Source of the DNA: Promicromonospora soli | GTDB lineage: Bacteria; Actinomycetota; Actinomycetes; Actinomycetales; Cellulomonadaceae | Length of the DNA: 64,000 nt | Direction of reading: 5' to 3' | Assembly (NCBI RefSeq): GCF_014653785.1 | Contig: NZ_BNAS01000005.1 | Coordinates: 365,368 to 429,367, forward strand | Part shown: piece after piece, positions 47,571 to 55,483 of the stretch | How positions within the stretch are numbered: the first letter of the stretch is position 1 | Layout of the letters: the number at the start of each line of letters is the position of its first letter | Translations under genes and position numbers: made by a program | The notes under the pieces: model-generated | Database searches by the model: none | Seen by the model: the letters and a program-made list of their open reading frames with translations, nothing else | What the model was told of the DNA's origin: nothing

Positions 47571-48530
47571 ATGCTTGCCGCCTACGTGACCAGGTTCTCG
47601 CCCGACAGCCCGCTCGACGGCCTGGAGGTAGGTGACCGCCCCGAACCGGAGGCCGCGGAGCACTGGACCACCGTGGACGTCCGGGCCGCAAGCCTGAACC
47701 ACCACGACCTGTGGTCGCTGCGCGGCGTGGGCCTGCGGGAACAGCAGCTGCCGATGATCCTTGGCACCGACGCCGCGGGCGTGGCCCCGGACGGGACCGA
47801 GGTGATCGTGCACGGCGTCATCGGGGCCGACGGCCACGGCGTCGGGCCGAAGGAGCCGCGGTCGCTCCTTTCGGAGCGCTACCCCGGGGCGCTCGCCGAG
47901 CGCGTGGCGGTGCCGACGGCGAACCTCGTGCCGAAGCCGGCGGAGCTGTCGTTCGAGGAGGCCTCGTGCCTCCCGACGGCGTGGCTCACCGCGTACAACA
48001 TGCTGTTCACGGCGGGCGGCCTCACGCCCGGCGACCGCGTCCTGGTGCAGGGCGCGGGCGGCGGGCTGGCGACGGCGGCGGTCACGCTGGGGGCGGCGGC
48101 CGGCCTGGAGGTCTGGGTGACGTCGCGCTCCGCCGAGAAGCGGGAGCGGGCCATCGCGCTGGGCGCGGCGGGCGCCGTCGAGGTGGGCGCGCGCCTGCCC
48201 GCACGCGTCGACGCTGTGCTGGAGTCGGTGGGCCAGGCGACGTGGGCCCACTCGATCCGCTCGGTACGCCCCGGGGGCTCCGTCCTGGTCTGCGGCGCGA
48301 CGTCAGGCGATGCGGCCCCGGCCGAGCTGACCCGCATCTTCTTCCAGGAGATCCGCGTGCAGGGCGTCACGATGGGTTCGCGGGACGACCTGAGCGCACT
48401 CGCCAGGTTCTGCGCCCGCACCGGCGTGCGCCCGGTGATCGACGCCGAGGTGCCGCTCGCGAAGGCCGCCGACGGGCTGGCACTGCTGCACGAGGGCAAC
48501 CAGTTCGGCAAGGTGGTCGTGCGGCCCTGA
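47571..48530 (+). CDS. Zinc-binding dehydrogenase/quinone oxidoreductase relative
   Basis: 319 residues. It has the MDR fold: an N-terminal GroES-like part with SLNHHDLWSLRGVG and ILGTDAAGVA, and an NAD(P) domain with VLVQGAGGGLATAAVTLGAAAGLEVWVTSRSAEKRERA. The four Cys of the structural zinc site are absent, which suggests a quinone or enoyl reductase rather than an alcohol dehydrogenase. It starts 10 bp after the propeller gene, so the two are probably one transcript. Confidence 0.88.
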   Translation: MLAAYVTRFSPDSPLDGLEVGDRPEPEAAEHWTTVDVRAASLNHHDLWSLRGVGLREQQLPMILGTDAAGVAPDGTEVIVHGVIGADGHGVGPKEPRSLLSERYPGALAERVAVPTANLVPKPAELSFEEASCLPTAWLTAYNMLFTAGGLTPGDRVLVQGAGGGLATAAVTLGAAAGLEVWVTSRSAEKRERAIALGAAGAVEVGARLPARVDAVLESVGQATWAHSIRSVRPGGSVLVCGATSGDAAPAELTRIFFQEIRVQGVTMGSRDDLSALARFCARTGVRPVIDAEVPLAKAADGLALLHEGNQFGKVVVRP

Positions 48531-48621
48531 ACTAAGGCTCCATGGGTATCGCCTGAGCCTGCGGTTCCGCTCCAGGCGCGTGCCTCGTCCCTCGGCCCGC
48601 ACCCTGCGCTGCACCTCCGGC

Positions 48622-50607
48622 TCAGGCGAACCGGCGGGAGAACTCCTCCACCAGGGTGGGGCCTGTGTCGCCGATGCGCCACACGCTCCAGCCGTCGGCC
48701 GTGTACGAGCCCGATGCCGCCGTTGCGGCCGAGTCCGGGTGCCGGTAGCGAGCGCCGTTGGCCAGCTCGATGGAGCCGTCCGGCAGGAGCATCGCCTCGA
48801 AGTGCTGGTTGCGCCGGGGGCGCGACCACACGATCCGGGTGGGCGTGCCCACGCTCCGGGCGAGCGCCTCGAGGTCGGGGTCGTCCTCCTCCTCGAACAG
48901 CATCGGGGTGCTGGCCCGGATGCTCTCGCCCGGCGGCACGGGCCGGGCCGGCGCCTCGGGCGCGCTGGACGGGTACGGGTCGGGGGCGTACGCCGTCTGC
49001 GGGTAGCCGTCGTCCGGGCCGGACATGTAGCCGCCGGACTCCCACTGGTTCTGTTCCGTCGCGACCGGGGCCGCGCCGTCGGCGTAGCCCGACTCGAACC
49101 GCGGCTGCTCGTCGTAGCCGTAGCCGCCCTGGTCGCCGTACCCGGCGCCCGCCTCAGGGGTGTAGCCGTACCCCGACGGGGCGGGCGCGAAGGGCGAGTC
49201 GCCGCCGTAGGCGGGCTCCGGGGTATAGCGCGGCCGGGTGACGTCGAAGTCGGCCGGCACGTTCGGCGGCGGCCCGGCGTAGGCGGGCGCCTCGTCGTAC
49301 GACGGGGGCTGCCACAGGTTCTCGTCGACCGCCGGCTGCGGCACGGACACCGGCGTGGACTCGCTCGGCTGGGCCGACTCCGCGAACCGGTCGGTGCGCG
49401 AGCGGCGACGCGGCGACGGGGGCGGCGGCGGTGAGGGTGCCGGCGGCAGCGGCGGCTCGGCAGCGTTCTGGGAGCGGGGCGGCGCGCCGGCGTCGCCGAG
49501 CGAGGAGCGGCTCGGGGCGAGTCGGGGCGGGGTGCTCGGCGTCGGGCGGGAGTCCGCACCGGGACGCGCCCGGGAGACCGGGGCGCTCGGCGGGCTCACG
49601 CTGCTCGGGGCGCTCACGATGTTCGGGCTCGGGGCCGGCGCGGGGTCGGACGAGGCTGCCGCTGCCTGGGCGCGGCGGCCGGCGCGCGTGCCCGCAGCAC
49701 GCTCGGGCTTGCTGCGCTGGGCGGCCCCGCGGAGGCTCGACCGCAGGCCGGTCGCCGCGTTGGTCGGACCGGAGGAGGCGTTGTCCGACGGGGGCACCTG
49801 CTGCGCGGGGCGCTCGGAGCGGGAGGGTGCCTGCGCGACGACCGGCATCTTGCCCGTGAGGGCATAACCGACCTTGACACCCTCCTCGAAGGCGTCCTTG
49901 GGCGGCGCCGCGGAGCCGCCCGAGACCCCGCCGGTGACTCCCGTGTCCATCGAGCTGCTGACCGAGTTCTCCATCGAGCCGGTGATGGTGCCGCCGATCG
50001 GCGCCGACTTCGGCGCGGGCAGACCCGGCGGAAGGTGCACAACGAGCGGCGACACGTCGAGGAACTTGCGGCCGTCGTTCGAGTTCACGACGCCCATCTT
50101 CAGCACCTCGACGGGCATCGACGGCTGGCGCAGGAAGTCGACGGCGTTGAGGATCTCGTCGGGCGCGTTCTGGCAGATGATGATGAGCCGCGCGCCCGGG
50201 CCGCCGTTCTTCCCGGCCTGGGTGCGGGTGATGGGAACGCTGTCGTAGAACGCGGCGACGTCGTGCTGGAACGAGCTCGCGCCGCCGCTGTAACGCGCCG
50301 CGAGGTCGGAGCGCGTCAGCCTGCCGGCCGCGCCGGCGTGGTCGAGCGCCTTGGCGAGGTTCTCCCGGTCGAGGTCGGCCACGAGCTCCACGACGACGGG
50401 CGAGCCCGACGCGTCGAGGGCGAGCAGGTGCGGCTCGTCGGGGCCCGAACCCTGGGCGATCGGGAAGACCTCTTCGCCGAGAAGCCCGTCGATGTGGGAG
50501 TCGACAACCTGGTTGGCCGTGGTCTTCAGACCTGGTTCCGAGCCGTTCGCGCCGTTCGCGGACGTCACGAGGAGGGGCCGCTGGGTATCGACCTCGAACA
50601 ATGGCAT
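48622..50607 (-). CDS. RAMA-domain protein with nuclease-like N-terminus and long disordered linker
   Basis: 661 residues. The first 200 or so form a compact domain, FEVDTQRPLLV...HLLALDASGSPVVVELVADLDRENLAKALDHAG, with the Asp and Glu spacing of a PD-(D/E)xK nuclease. The Lys of ExK is Val, so it may be inactive. About 340 Pro/Ser/Ala/Gly/Tyr-rich residues follow. The last 80 read RIVWSRPRR...LLPDGSIELANGARYRHPDSAATAASG...DGWSVWRI, which fits the RAMA (restriction-associated modified-DNA reader) domain. Its role is unknown. It may read modified DNA. No restriction gene is next to it. Confidence 0.78.
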   Translation of the reverse strand: MPLFEVDTQRPLLVTSANGANGSEPGLKTTANQVVDSHIDGLLGEEVFPIAQGSGPDEPHLLALDASGSPVVVELVADLDRENLAKALDHAGAAGRLTRSDLAARYSGGASSFQHDVAAFYDSVPITRTQAGKNGGPGARLIIICQNAPDEILNAVDFLRQPSMPVEVLKMGVVNSNDGRKFLDVSPLVVHLPPGLPAPKSAPIGGTITGSMENSVSSSMDTGVTGGVSGGSAAPPKDAFEEGVKVGYALTGKMPVVAQAPSRSERPAQQVPPSDNASSGPTNAATGLRSSLRGAAQRSKPERAAGTRAGRRAQAAAASSDPAPAPSPNIVSAPSSVSPPSAPVSRARPGADSRPTPSTPPRLAPSRSSLGDAGAPPRSQNAAEPPLPPAPSPPPPPSPRRRSRTDRFAESAQPSESTPVSVPQPAVDENLWQPPSYDEAPAYAGPPPNVPADFDVTRPRYTPEPAYGGDSPFAPAPSGYGYTPEAGAGYGDQGGYGYDEQPRFESGYADGAAPVATEQNQWESGGYMSGPDDGYPQTAYAPDPYPSSAPEAPARPVPPGESIRASTPMLFEEEDDPDLEALARSVGTPTRIVWSRPRRNQHFEAMLLPDGSIELANGARYRHPDSAATAASGSYTADGWSVWRIGDTGPTLVEEFSRRFA

Positions 50608-50710
50608 CTCGTGATCTCCCCGGGTCCTGCGGCATCGGTCCGCCCTAGCCTAAAGGCCGGTGGCAAGTGTCCGGAAACACCGGGGTGAAGGTTGTGGGTG
50701 AGACTTGTCC

Positions 50711-50747
50711 CATGGTTGGACCATGCCTAGGGTCATTGGCCATGACC
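50711..50747. promoter_or_regulatory. Two dyads in the spacer before the LysE gene
   Basis: CATGGT-TGG-ACCATG (50711-50725) and GGTCAT-TGGCC-ATGACC (50731-50747) are both exact inverted repeats, with centres 21 bp apart, that is, on the same face of the helix. They lie between the divergent RAMA and LysE genes, about 100 bp from each start, and may be operator sites. Confidence 0.5.
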
Positions 50748-50836
50748 ACGATCCACGCCCCTTCGTTCCTGTCCCGGCGACCTTCCGTCGCCGGCCAGCA
50801 GGTGCGTGGCTCGGGGAGGTGCCACCAGGCACAGCG

Positions 50837-51496
50837 ATGAGCGCCGCGGCGTCGGCGACGACGCTGTGGCCGGTCCTGATCGCCGGCGTCGTGGCCGGGT
50901 ACGCGGTCGCCCTCCCCGTGGGGCCCGTCGCGTCCTACCTCGTCGGTCTGGCCGCCCGCCACCCCTGGCGGGTCGGCGCGGCCGGAGCGCTCGGGATCGC
51001 GGTTGTCGACGGCGGCTACGCCTTGGTCACCGGCCTGTTCGGCACGCTCGTCGCGGGCCTGGTGCAGCCGGTCGAGGAACCGTTGCGGATCGCGTCCGCC
51101 GTCGTGCTCCTGGTGCTGGCCGCCCGTGGCGCGCTGGCCGCCTGGCGGGAGCGGACGGCGTCGGGCGGCGACGTGCGGGCCGACCCGCTCACCGCTCCGC
51201 GCGCCTTCGCGCGCTTTGTCGCCATCACGGCGATCAACCCGGGGACCGTCCTGTTCTTCGCGGTGGTCGTGACGGGCGGCGCGCTGCTGCCCGACGCCGC
51301 GACGGCCGGCCGCACCCTGGTCGCCGCCGTGTTCGGGATCGCCGCGTTCCTGGCGTCCGCGTCCTGGCAGCTTGCGCTGGCCCTCGGCGGGACGCTGCTG
51401 GGCCGGGTGCTGTCCGGGCCGCGCGGCCGGCTGGGCACGGCGCTGGCGTCGTCCGGCCTGATGGTGGTCCTCGCCGTCGTGATGCTCCTGGGCTGA
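50837..51496 (+). CDS. LysE family amino-acid exporter
   Basis: 219 residues from the ATG at 50837; the ribosome site is weak. About six hydrophobic helices carry the LysE/RhtB pattern: a first-helix VALPVGPVASYLVGLAARHPWRVGAAGALGIAVVDG in pieces and the middle FVAITAINPGTVLFFAVVV. Such proteins export amino acids or related compounds. The substrate is not predictable. It converges with the PAP2 phosphatase gene, 10 bp apart. Confidence 0.87.
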   Translation: MSAAASATTLWPVLIAGVVAGYAVALPVGPVASYLVGLAARHPWRVGAAGALGIAVVDGGYALVTGLFGTLVAGLVQPVEEPLRIASAVVLLVLAARGALAAWRERTASGGDVRADPLTAPRAFARFVAITAINPGTVLFFAVVVTGGALLPDAATAGRTLVAAVFGIAAFLASASWQLALALGGTLLGRVLSGPRGRLGTALASSGLMVVLAVVMLLG

Positions 51497-51506
51497 CGCC
51501 GAGCGA

Positions 51507-53327
51507 TCAGGGCTCGACGACGACGCTGTCGCCCCGGTAGGACGCCCGGACCGGACGGCCGTCGACCAGCACCCGGGCGAACTCGCCCGCCACCCGGAAC
51601 CCGCGCAGGACCGTGCGGCGGCCGCCGCTCCCGTGGCCGCTGCCGGTCAGCTCGAGTGTCGCACCGGGAGCGATCTCGACGGCGCCTCTGACCTCGACCG
51701 TCGTCGCGAGGCTCGAGCGGAGGGTCGTCTCGCGTTCGAGGGTCAGCGCGCCGTGGCCCAGGCTGTCGGCCGAACCCGCCACGAGAGTGCCGCCCCGGAC
51801 CACCGTGCCGCCGCGGTAGGAGTTGCAGCCGGCGAGGGTGAGCGTGCCCGTGCCGGTCTTGACCAGGCCGCCCGCGCCGTCGATGTCGTTGCGCCAGGCG
51901 TCGTCCGCCGCGAAGCCGCCTCCGGCGGCCAAGAGCTCGACGGTGACCGTCCGGTCGAACCGGGCGTACCCGTCGGCGGCGGCGAAGAGGTTCAGGCGCC
52001 CCCACTGCTCGGGCCCGTCCAGGATCGGGTAGCCGGAGGGCAGCGCGGTCGTGCGCAGCACGTCGCGCACCTGGGCCGGGGACAGGTAGGGGAAGCGCGT
52101 CTCGAGCAGGACCTCCGCGCCCTTCGGCACGTCGAGGTCGGCGGAGTGCCCGTCCCGGCGGCGCAGGGTGTAGGTCAGCGACGAACCGATCTGCTCCCGG
52201 TTCGCCGCCCGGTCGCGGTACTGGTCCGCACCGGTGTGAGCGGCGGCGTACAGGTCGTCGGCGCCCGTGATGGAGGTGAAGTACTCGACGGCTCGGGAGC
52301 GGGCCGCGGTCTTCAGCTCGGCGTTGGCGGGGTCACCGAGGATCGCGGCAGCCAGCGCGGTCGCCAGGATCCGGCCGCCGATGACGTCCACCGGCGAGTG
52401 CATGCCGGCGATGATCCGGCTGTCACCGAGCTCGGCCGCCACGACCATCAGCTCGGAGAACCGCTCAGGAATCGCGTAGGCGTAGGCGAGCGCGGCCAGC
52501 CAGGCGGCGTTGGCGTGGCCGCTGGGAAAACCGCCGTCGGACGCCGGATCCGTGCTGCGCTGCCGAAGCAGCTGGGGAGCGACGACCACGCCGGACTTGT
52601 AGACCGGGTAGCCGAGCTCGTCGACCACGCCCGTGTCCACGACGGTGCTGCGGTCGGTCATCCGCCAGGGGCGCGGGTACTGGAAGGCGAACTTCGAGGG
52701 GTTGCTGGACGAGAACGGGCCGCGCACCGTGTTCACGAGTCGGACGATCTCGCCCAGCTCGGAGGTGTCCGAGCCCGCACCGATCGCGGACCCGGCGGGC
52801 GCGTCAGCGGGTACCGCGTCGCTGATCGTGGTGGGCGGGGTCCCGTCCGGGGCCGTGGTGATCGAGGTGACGGCGCGTGCGCCCGTCCGGTACGCCTCGG
52901 CGAGCGGGCCGAGACCTGCGATGACCGAGTAGCTCTGGTGCCTGCGGTCGTAGACGAAGGCCTGCTCGGCCTGCTCGGCGGTTCGGCGCCGCGTCGCGTC
53001 GACGACATACCGGATGTTCTCGTGCAGCACCTTCGGGGAGAGGGCCAGACCGGTGTTCCACTCCGCGCCGGTCCGCCAAAGCTCCGACATTCCCGACAGC
53101 GCTCGGACGGCGGCGTTGGTCTCGCCCGTCAGGTTGGCCGTGACGTTCGACGTGTACCAGTCGACGAACGGCACCGGGGCAGCGGTGCCGGTGGCCGGGA
53201 CACGGACGGCGGCGCTCGCCGAGGTGGGCAGGCCGACCGCCGTCGGCCCCACGACGAGAGCGCCGACGCCGAAGGCCGCGCCGCGCAGGAAGTCTCGCCT
53301 GTCGACGTCAACAGCTGGTTGCTTCAT
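51507..53327 (-). CDS. Tat-exported PAP2/haloperoxidase-type phosphatase with autotransporter-like repeat
   Basis: 606 residues from the ATG at 53327. The Tat signal is DRRDFLRGAAFG (6-20). The PAP2 superfamily active site has GFPSGHANAAW (His271) and GDSRIIAGMHSPVDVIGGR (Arg304, His310, Asp314). From 484 to 530 there is GAGGLVKTGTGTLTLAGCNSYRGGT, an autotransporter-associated beta-strand repeat followed by more beta-rich sequence. That repeat is mostly known from Gram-negative passenger domains. It should cleave phosphate esters outside the cell. A four-unit PHO box just upstream fits phosphate scavenging. Confidence 0.9.
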   Translation of the reverse strand: MKQPAVDVDRRDFLRGAAFGVGALVVGPTAVGLPTSASAAVRVPATGTAAPVPFVDWYTSNVTANLTGETNAAVRALSGMSELWRTGAEWNTGLALSPKVLHENIRYVVDATRRRTAEQAEQAFVYDRRHQSYSVIAGLGPLAEAYRTGARAVTSITTAPDGTPPTTISDAVPADAPAGSAIGAGSDTSELGEIVRLVNTVRGPFSSSNPSKFAFQYPRPWRMTDRSTVVDTGVVDELGYPVYKSGVVVAPQLLRQRSTDPASDGGFPSGHANAAWLAALAYAYAIPERFSELMVVAAELGDSRIIAGMHSPVDVIGGRILATALAAAILGDPANAELKTAARSRAVEYFTSITGADDLYAAAHTGADQYRDRAANREQIGSSLTYTLRRRDGHSADLDVPKGAEVLLETRFPYLSPAQVRDVLRTTALPSGYPILDGPEQWGRLNLFAAADGYARFDRTVTVELLAAGGGFAADDAWRNDIDGAGGLVKTGTGTLTLAGCNSYRGGTVVRGGTLVAGSADSLGHGALTLERETTLRSSLATTVEVRGAVEIAPGATLELTGSGHGSGGRRTVLRGFRVAGEFARVLVDGRPVRASYRGDSVVVEP

Positions 53328-53359
53328 GCGCCGAGCGTCCCGGAACGCCGGGGCCCGTC

Positions 53360-53399
53360 GGTGAACCCCTGACGAACACCGGACGACAGGTCGGCGAAC
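53360..53399 (-). promoter_or_regulatory. Four-unit PHO box before the PAP2 phosphatase
   Basis: On the coding strand, 7-mers at an exact 11-bp period read GTTCGCC (53399-53393), TGTCGTC (53388-53382), GTTCGTC (53377-53371) and GTTCACC (53366-53360). The last is identical to the units before pstS. The array ends 33 bp before the start codon, so it overlaps the promoter region. Confidence 0.72.
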
Positions 53400-53446
53400 A
53401 GGACCGCGGAGCCCGAGCCGTTCCTGGGTAAGCCCTGGTTGTGGGC

Positions 53447-53770
53447 TCAGGAGTGGCCCGTCTCCGTCTCGTCGGCGGCGAGCCGCTCCTCGACCCTGGC
53501 GATCTTGCTGGTGATCTGCCCGGCCGGCGCACCCGGGCGGATGTCGGCCTTGATGACGAGGGACACGCGGTGCCCACCCCGTGCCACGGACTCGGTAGCT
53601 CGCTGTATCACCGGCATCACCTCGTCCCAGGACCCTTCGATCTCGGTGAACATCGAGGTGGTGCGGTTCGGGAGCCCCGACTCGCGGACTATGCGGACGG
53701 CCTCGGCAACCTGGTCGGCGACGGACTCGCCTGCGGTCATGGGGGCGACGGAGAACGCGAAGACAGCCAT
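53447..53770 (-). CDS. UPF0045/MTH1187 family thiamine-binding-like protein
   Basis: 107 residues from the ATG at 53770. MAVFAFSVAPMTAGESVADQVAEAVRIVRESGLPNRTTSMFTEIEG, in pieces, is the ferredoxin-like fold of this family, whose structurally known members (for example YkoF-like and MTH1187) form tetramers and bind thiamine-type ligands. The exact role here is unknown. Confidence 0.88.
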   Translation of the reverse strand: MAVFAFSVAPMTAGESVADQVAEAVRIVRESGLPNRTTSMFTEIEGSWDEVMPVIQRATESVARGGHRVSLVIKADIRPGAPAGQITSKIARVEERLAADETETGHS

Positions 53771-53867
53771 GTGCACATACTGCCCTCTCCCGGTCAGACA
53801 CACGGGTCACCGTGGTGTCCGACAGCGGGAGGTTCTTCCCGAAACAGGGCAGACGTAGGCTCGACGC

Positions 53868-54788
53868 GTGAACGTCACCCTCCTCGCGGGCGGGGTCGGC
53901 GGTGCGCGGCTTGCGCACGGCCTCGATCTCGCGCTCAGCCCACAGTCCCTGACCGTCGTCGTGAACGTCGGCGACGACACCGAGCTGCACGGCCTCGCGA
54001 TCTCCCCCGACATCGACACCGTCCTGTACACCCTCGCCGAGCTCAACGACGAGGACCGCGGCTGGGGCCTGCGCGGCGAGTCCTACGCGACCCTCTCCGC
54101 GCTCAAGGAGCTCGGCGAGGACACATGGTTCACGCTCGGCGACCGCGACCTCGCCACCCACATCGTGCGCACGGCGCGCCTGCGTCGCGGCGACGCGTTG
54201 TCCGCCGTCACGGCGCACATCGCCCGGTCCATGGGCGTCCGCCCCTGCGTCCTGCCCGTCACCGACGACCACCTCGCGACCCTCGTCGACACCCCGTCGG
54301 GCCGGCTCGGGTTCCAGGAGTACTTCGTGGGACGGCAGCACGCGGACGCCGTCCTCGGCCTGCACTTCGACGGGGCCGACGCCGCCCGCCCGGCCCCCGG
54401 CGTGCTCGACGCCCTGGCCGCCGAGCTGGTGGTGCTCGCGCCGTCGAACCCGTTCCTGTCGATCGAGCCGCTCCTCGCGGTGCGCGGGGTGCGCGAGGCT
54501 CTCGTGATGGCCCCCGGCCGCCGGGTAGCGGTGAGCCCCATCGTCGGCGGGCAGGCGATCAAGGGCCCGGCCGCCCAGATCCTGGAGTCCCTCGGGCACG
54601 AGGTGTCGGCCCTGGGCGTGGCCCGGATCTACGCGGACCTCGTGGACGTCATGGTGATCGACGAACGCGACGCGAGCCTCGCCGGGCCCGTGGCCGACCT
54701 CGGCCTGACGGTGCACGTCACCGACACGATCATGGGCGGCCCGCCCGGCCGTGAGCGCCTGGCCCGCGAGCTGCTGGCGCTCGCGTGA
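53868..54788 (+). CDS. fbiA: 2-phospho-L-lactate (phosphoenolpyruvate) transferase, F420 synthesis
   Basis: 306 residues from a GTG. The Rossmann-like start [70 protein letters not shown] and [16 protein letters not shown] are CofD/FbiA signatures. It moves the phospho-organic moiety onto 7,8-didemethyl-8-hydroxy-5-deazariboflavin, giving F420-0 or dehydro-F420-0. Its stop overlaps the fbiD start. The other F420 genes fbiB and fbiC are not in the window. Confidence 0.96.
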   Translation: MNVTLLAGGVGGARLAHGLDLALSPQSLTVVVNVGDDTELHGLAISPDIDTVLYTLAELNDEDRGWGLRGESYATLSALKELGEDTWFTLGDRDLATHIVRTARLRRGDALSAVTAHIARSMGVRPCVLPVTDDHLATLVDTPSGRLGFQEYFVGRQHADAVLGLHFDGADAARPAPGVLDALAAELVVLAPSNPFLSIEPLLAVRGVREALVMAPGRRVAVSPIVGGQAIKGPAAQILESLGHEVSALGVARIYADLVDVMVIDERDASLAGPVADLGLTVHVTDTIMGGPPGRERLARELLALA

Positions 54789-55450
54789 CCGGCGTCGTCC
54801 CAGGGCAGGGTCAAGGCACGACGGCGGTGGTGCCGCTCCGCGACGGCGTGTCCGGCAAGTCGCGGCTGGCCGCGGTGCTCGACGCCGGCTCGCGGCGTCG
54901 GCTCATCCGGGTGCTGGCCAGGCACGTGGTGACGACGCTGCTGGCCGCCGACGGGATCGAGCGGGTCGTGGTGGTGACGGCGGACCCGGCGTTCACCCGG
55001 GAGACGCTGGCCGGGCTGGCGGTCGAGGTGCTGGAGCAGCCCGCCGACCGGCCGGGGCTGAACGCCGCCCTGGAGCACGCCCGCGAGGTCCTCGCGGCGG
55101 GCAGTGCCGGCCGCCTCCTCGTCGCGCACGCCGACCTGCCGGCGCTGTCGCCCGGGGACGTTGCGGCGATCCTCGCCGAGGACGCCCCGGTCGTGATCGC
55201 TACCGACCGCAACCGGTCGGGCACCAACCTCCTGCTCCTGCCCGTCCAGGGCGCAGGCCCGCGCTTCCGGTTCCGGTTCGGGGCCGATTCCCTCGCCGCC
55301 CATCTCGCGGAGGCGGAGGCCCATGGCCTGGACGTGAGGGTGGTGTACCGGCCGGGCACGGCCGTCGACCTGGACACGACGGACGACTGGTCGCAGCTCC
55401 CGGACGAGGTCCGCTCCGCCGTGGGCCAGCAGGTGCCCGGACTGCTGTAG
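54785..55450 (+). CDS. fbiD: 2-phospho-L-lactate/PEP guanylyltransferase, F420 synthesis
   Basis: 221 residues from a GTG overlapping the fbiA stop. The N-terminal nucleotidyltransferase loop VVPLRDGVSGKSRLAAVL, LLVAHADLPALSPGDVAAIL and RNRSGTNLLLLP fit CofC/FbiD. It activates PEP or phospholactate with GTP and hands the product to FbiA, encoded by the gene just upstream. In several actinobacteria cofC and cofD are neighbours. Confidence 0.95.
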   Translation: MTGVVPGQGQGTTAVVPLRDGVSGKSRLAAVLDAGSRRRLIRVLARHVVTTLLAADGIERVVVVTADPAFTRETLAGLAVEVLEQPADRPGLNAALEHAREVLAAGSAGRLLVAHADLPALSPGDVAAILAEDAPVVIATDRNRSGTNLLLLPVQGAGPRFRFRFGADSLAAHLAEAEAHGLDVRVVYRPGTAVDLDTTDDWSQLPDEVRSAVGQQVPGLL

Positions 55451-55483
55451 GCGCCTGGCCGATCGACGGGGCGCCGCGACCGG

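Noticed and set aside
53328-54716. N-terminal extension of the PAP2 phosphatase frame
   Set aside because: The frame stays open upstream, but the Tat signal starts at the ATG at 53327 and the extension overlaps the UPF0045 and fbiA genes in other frames.
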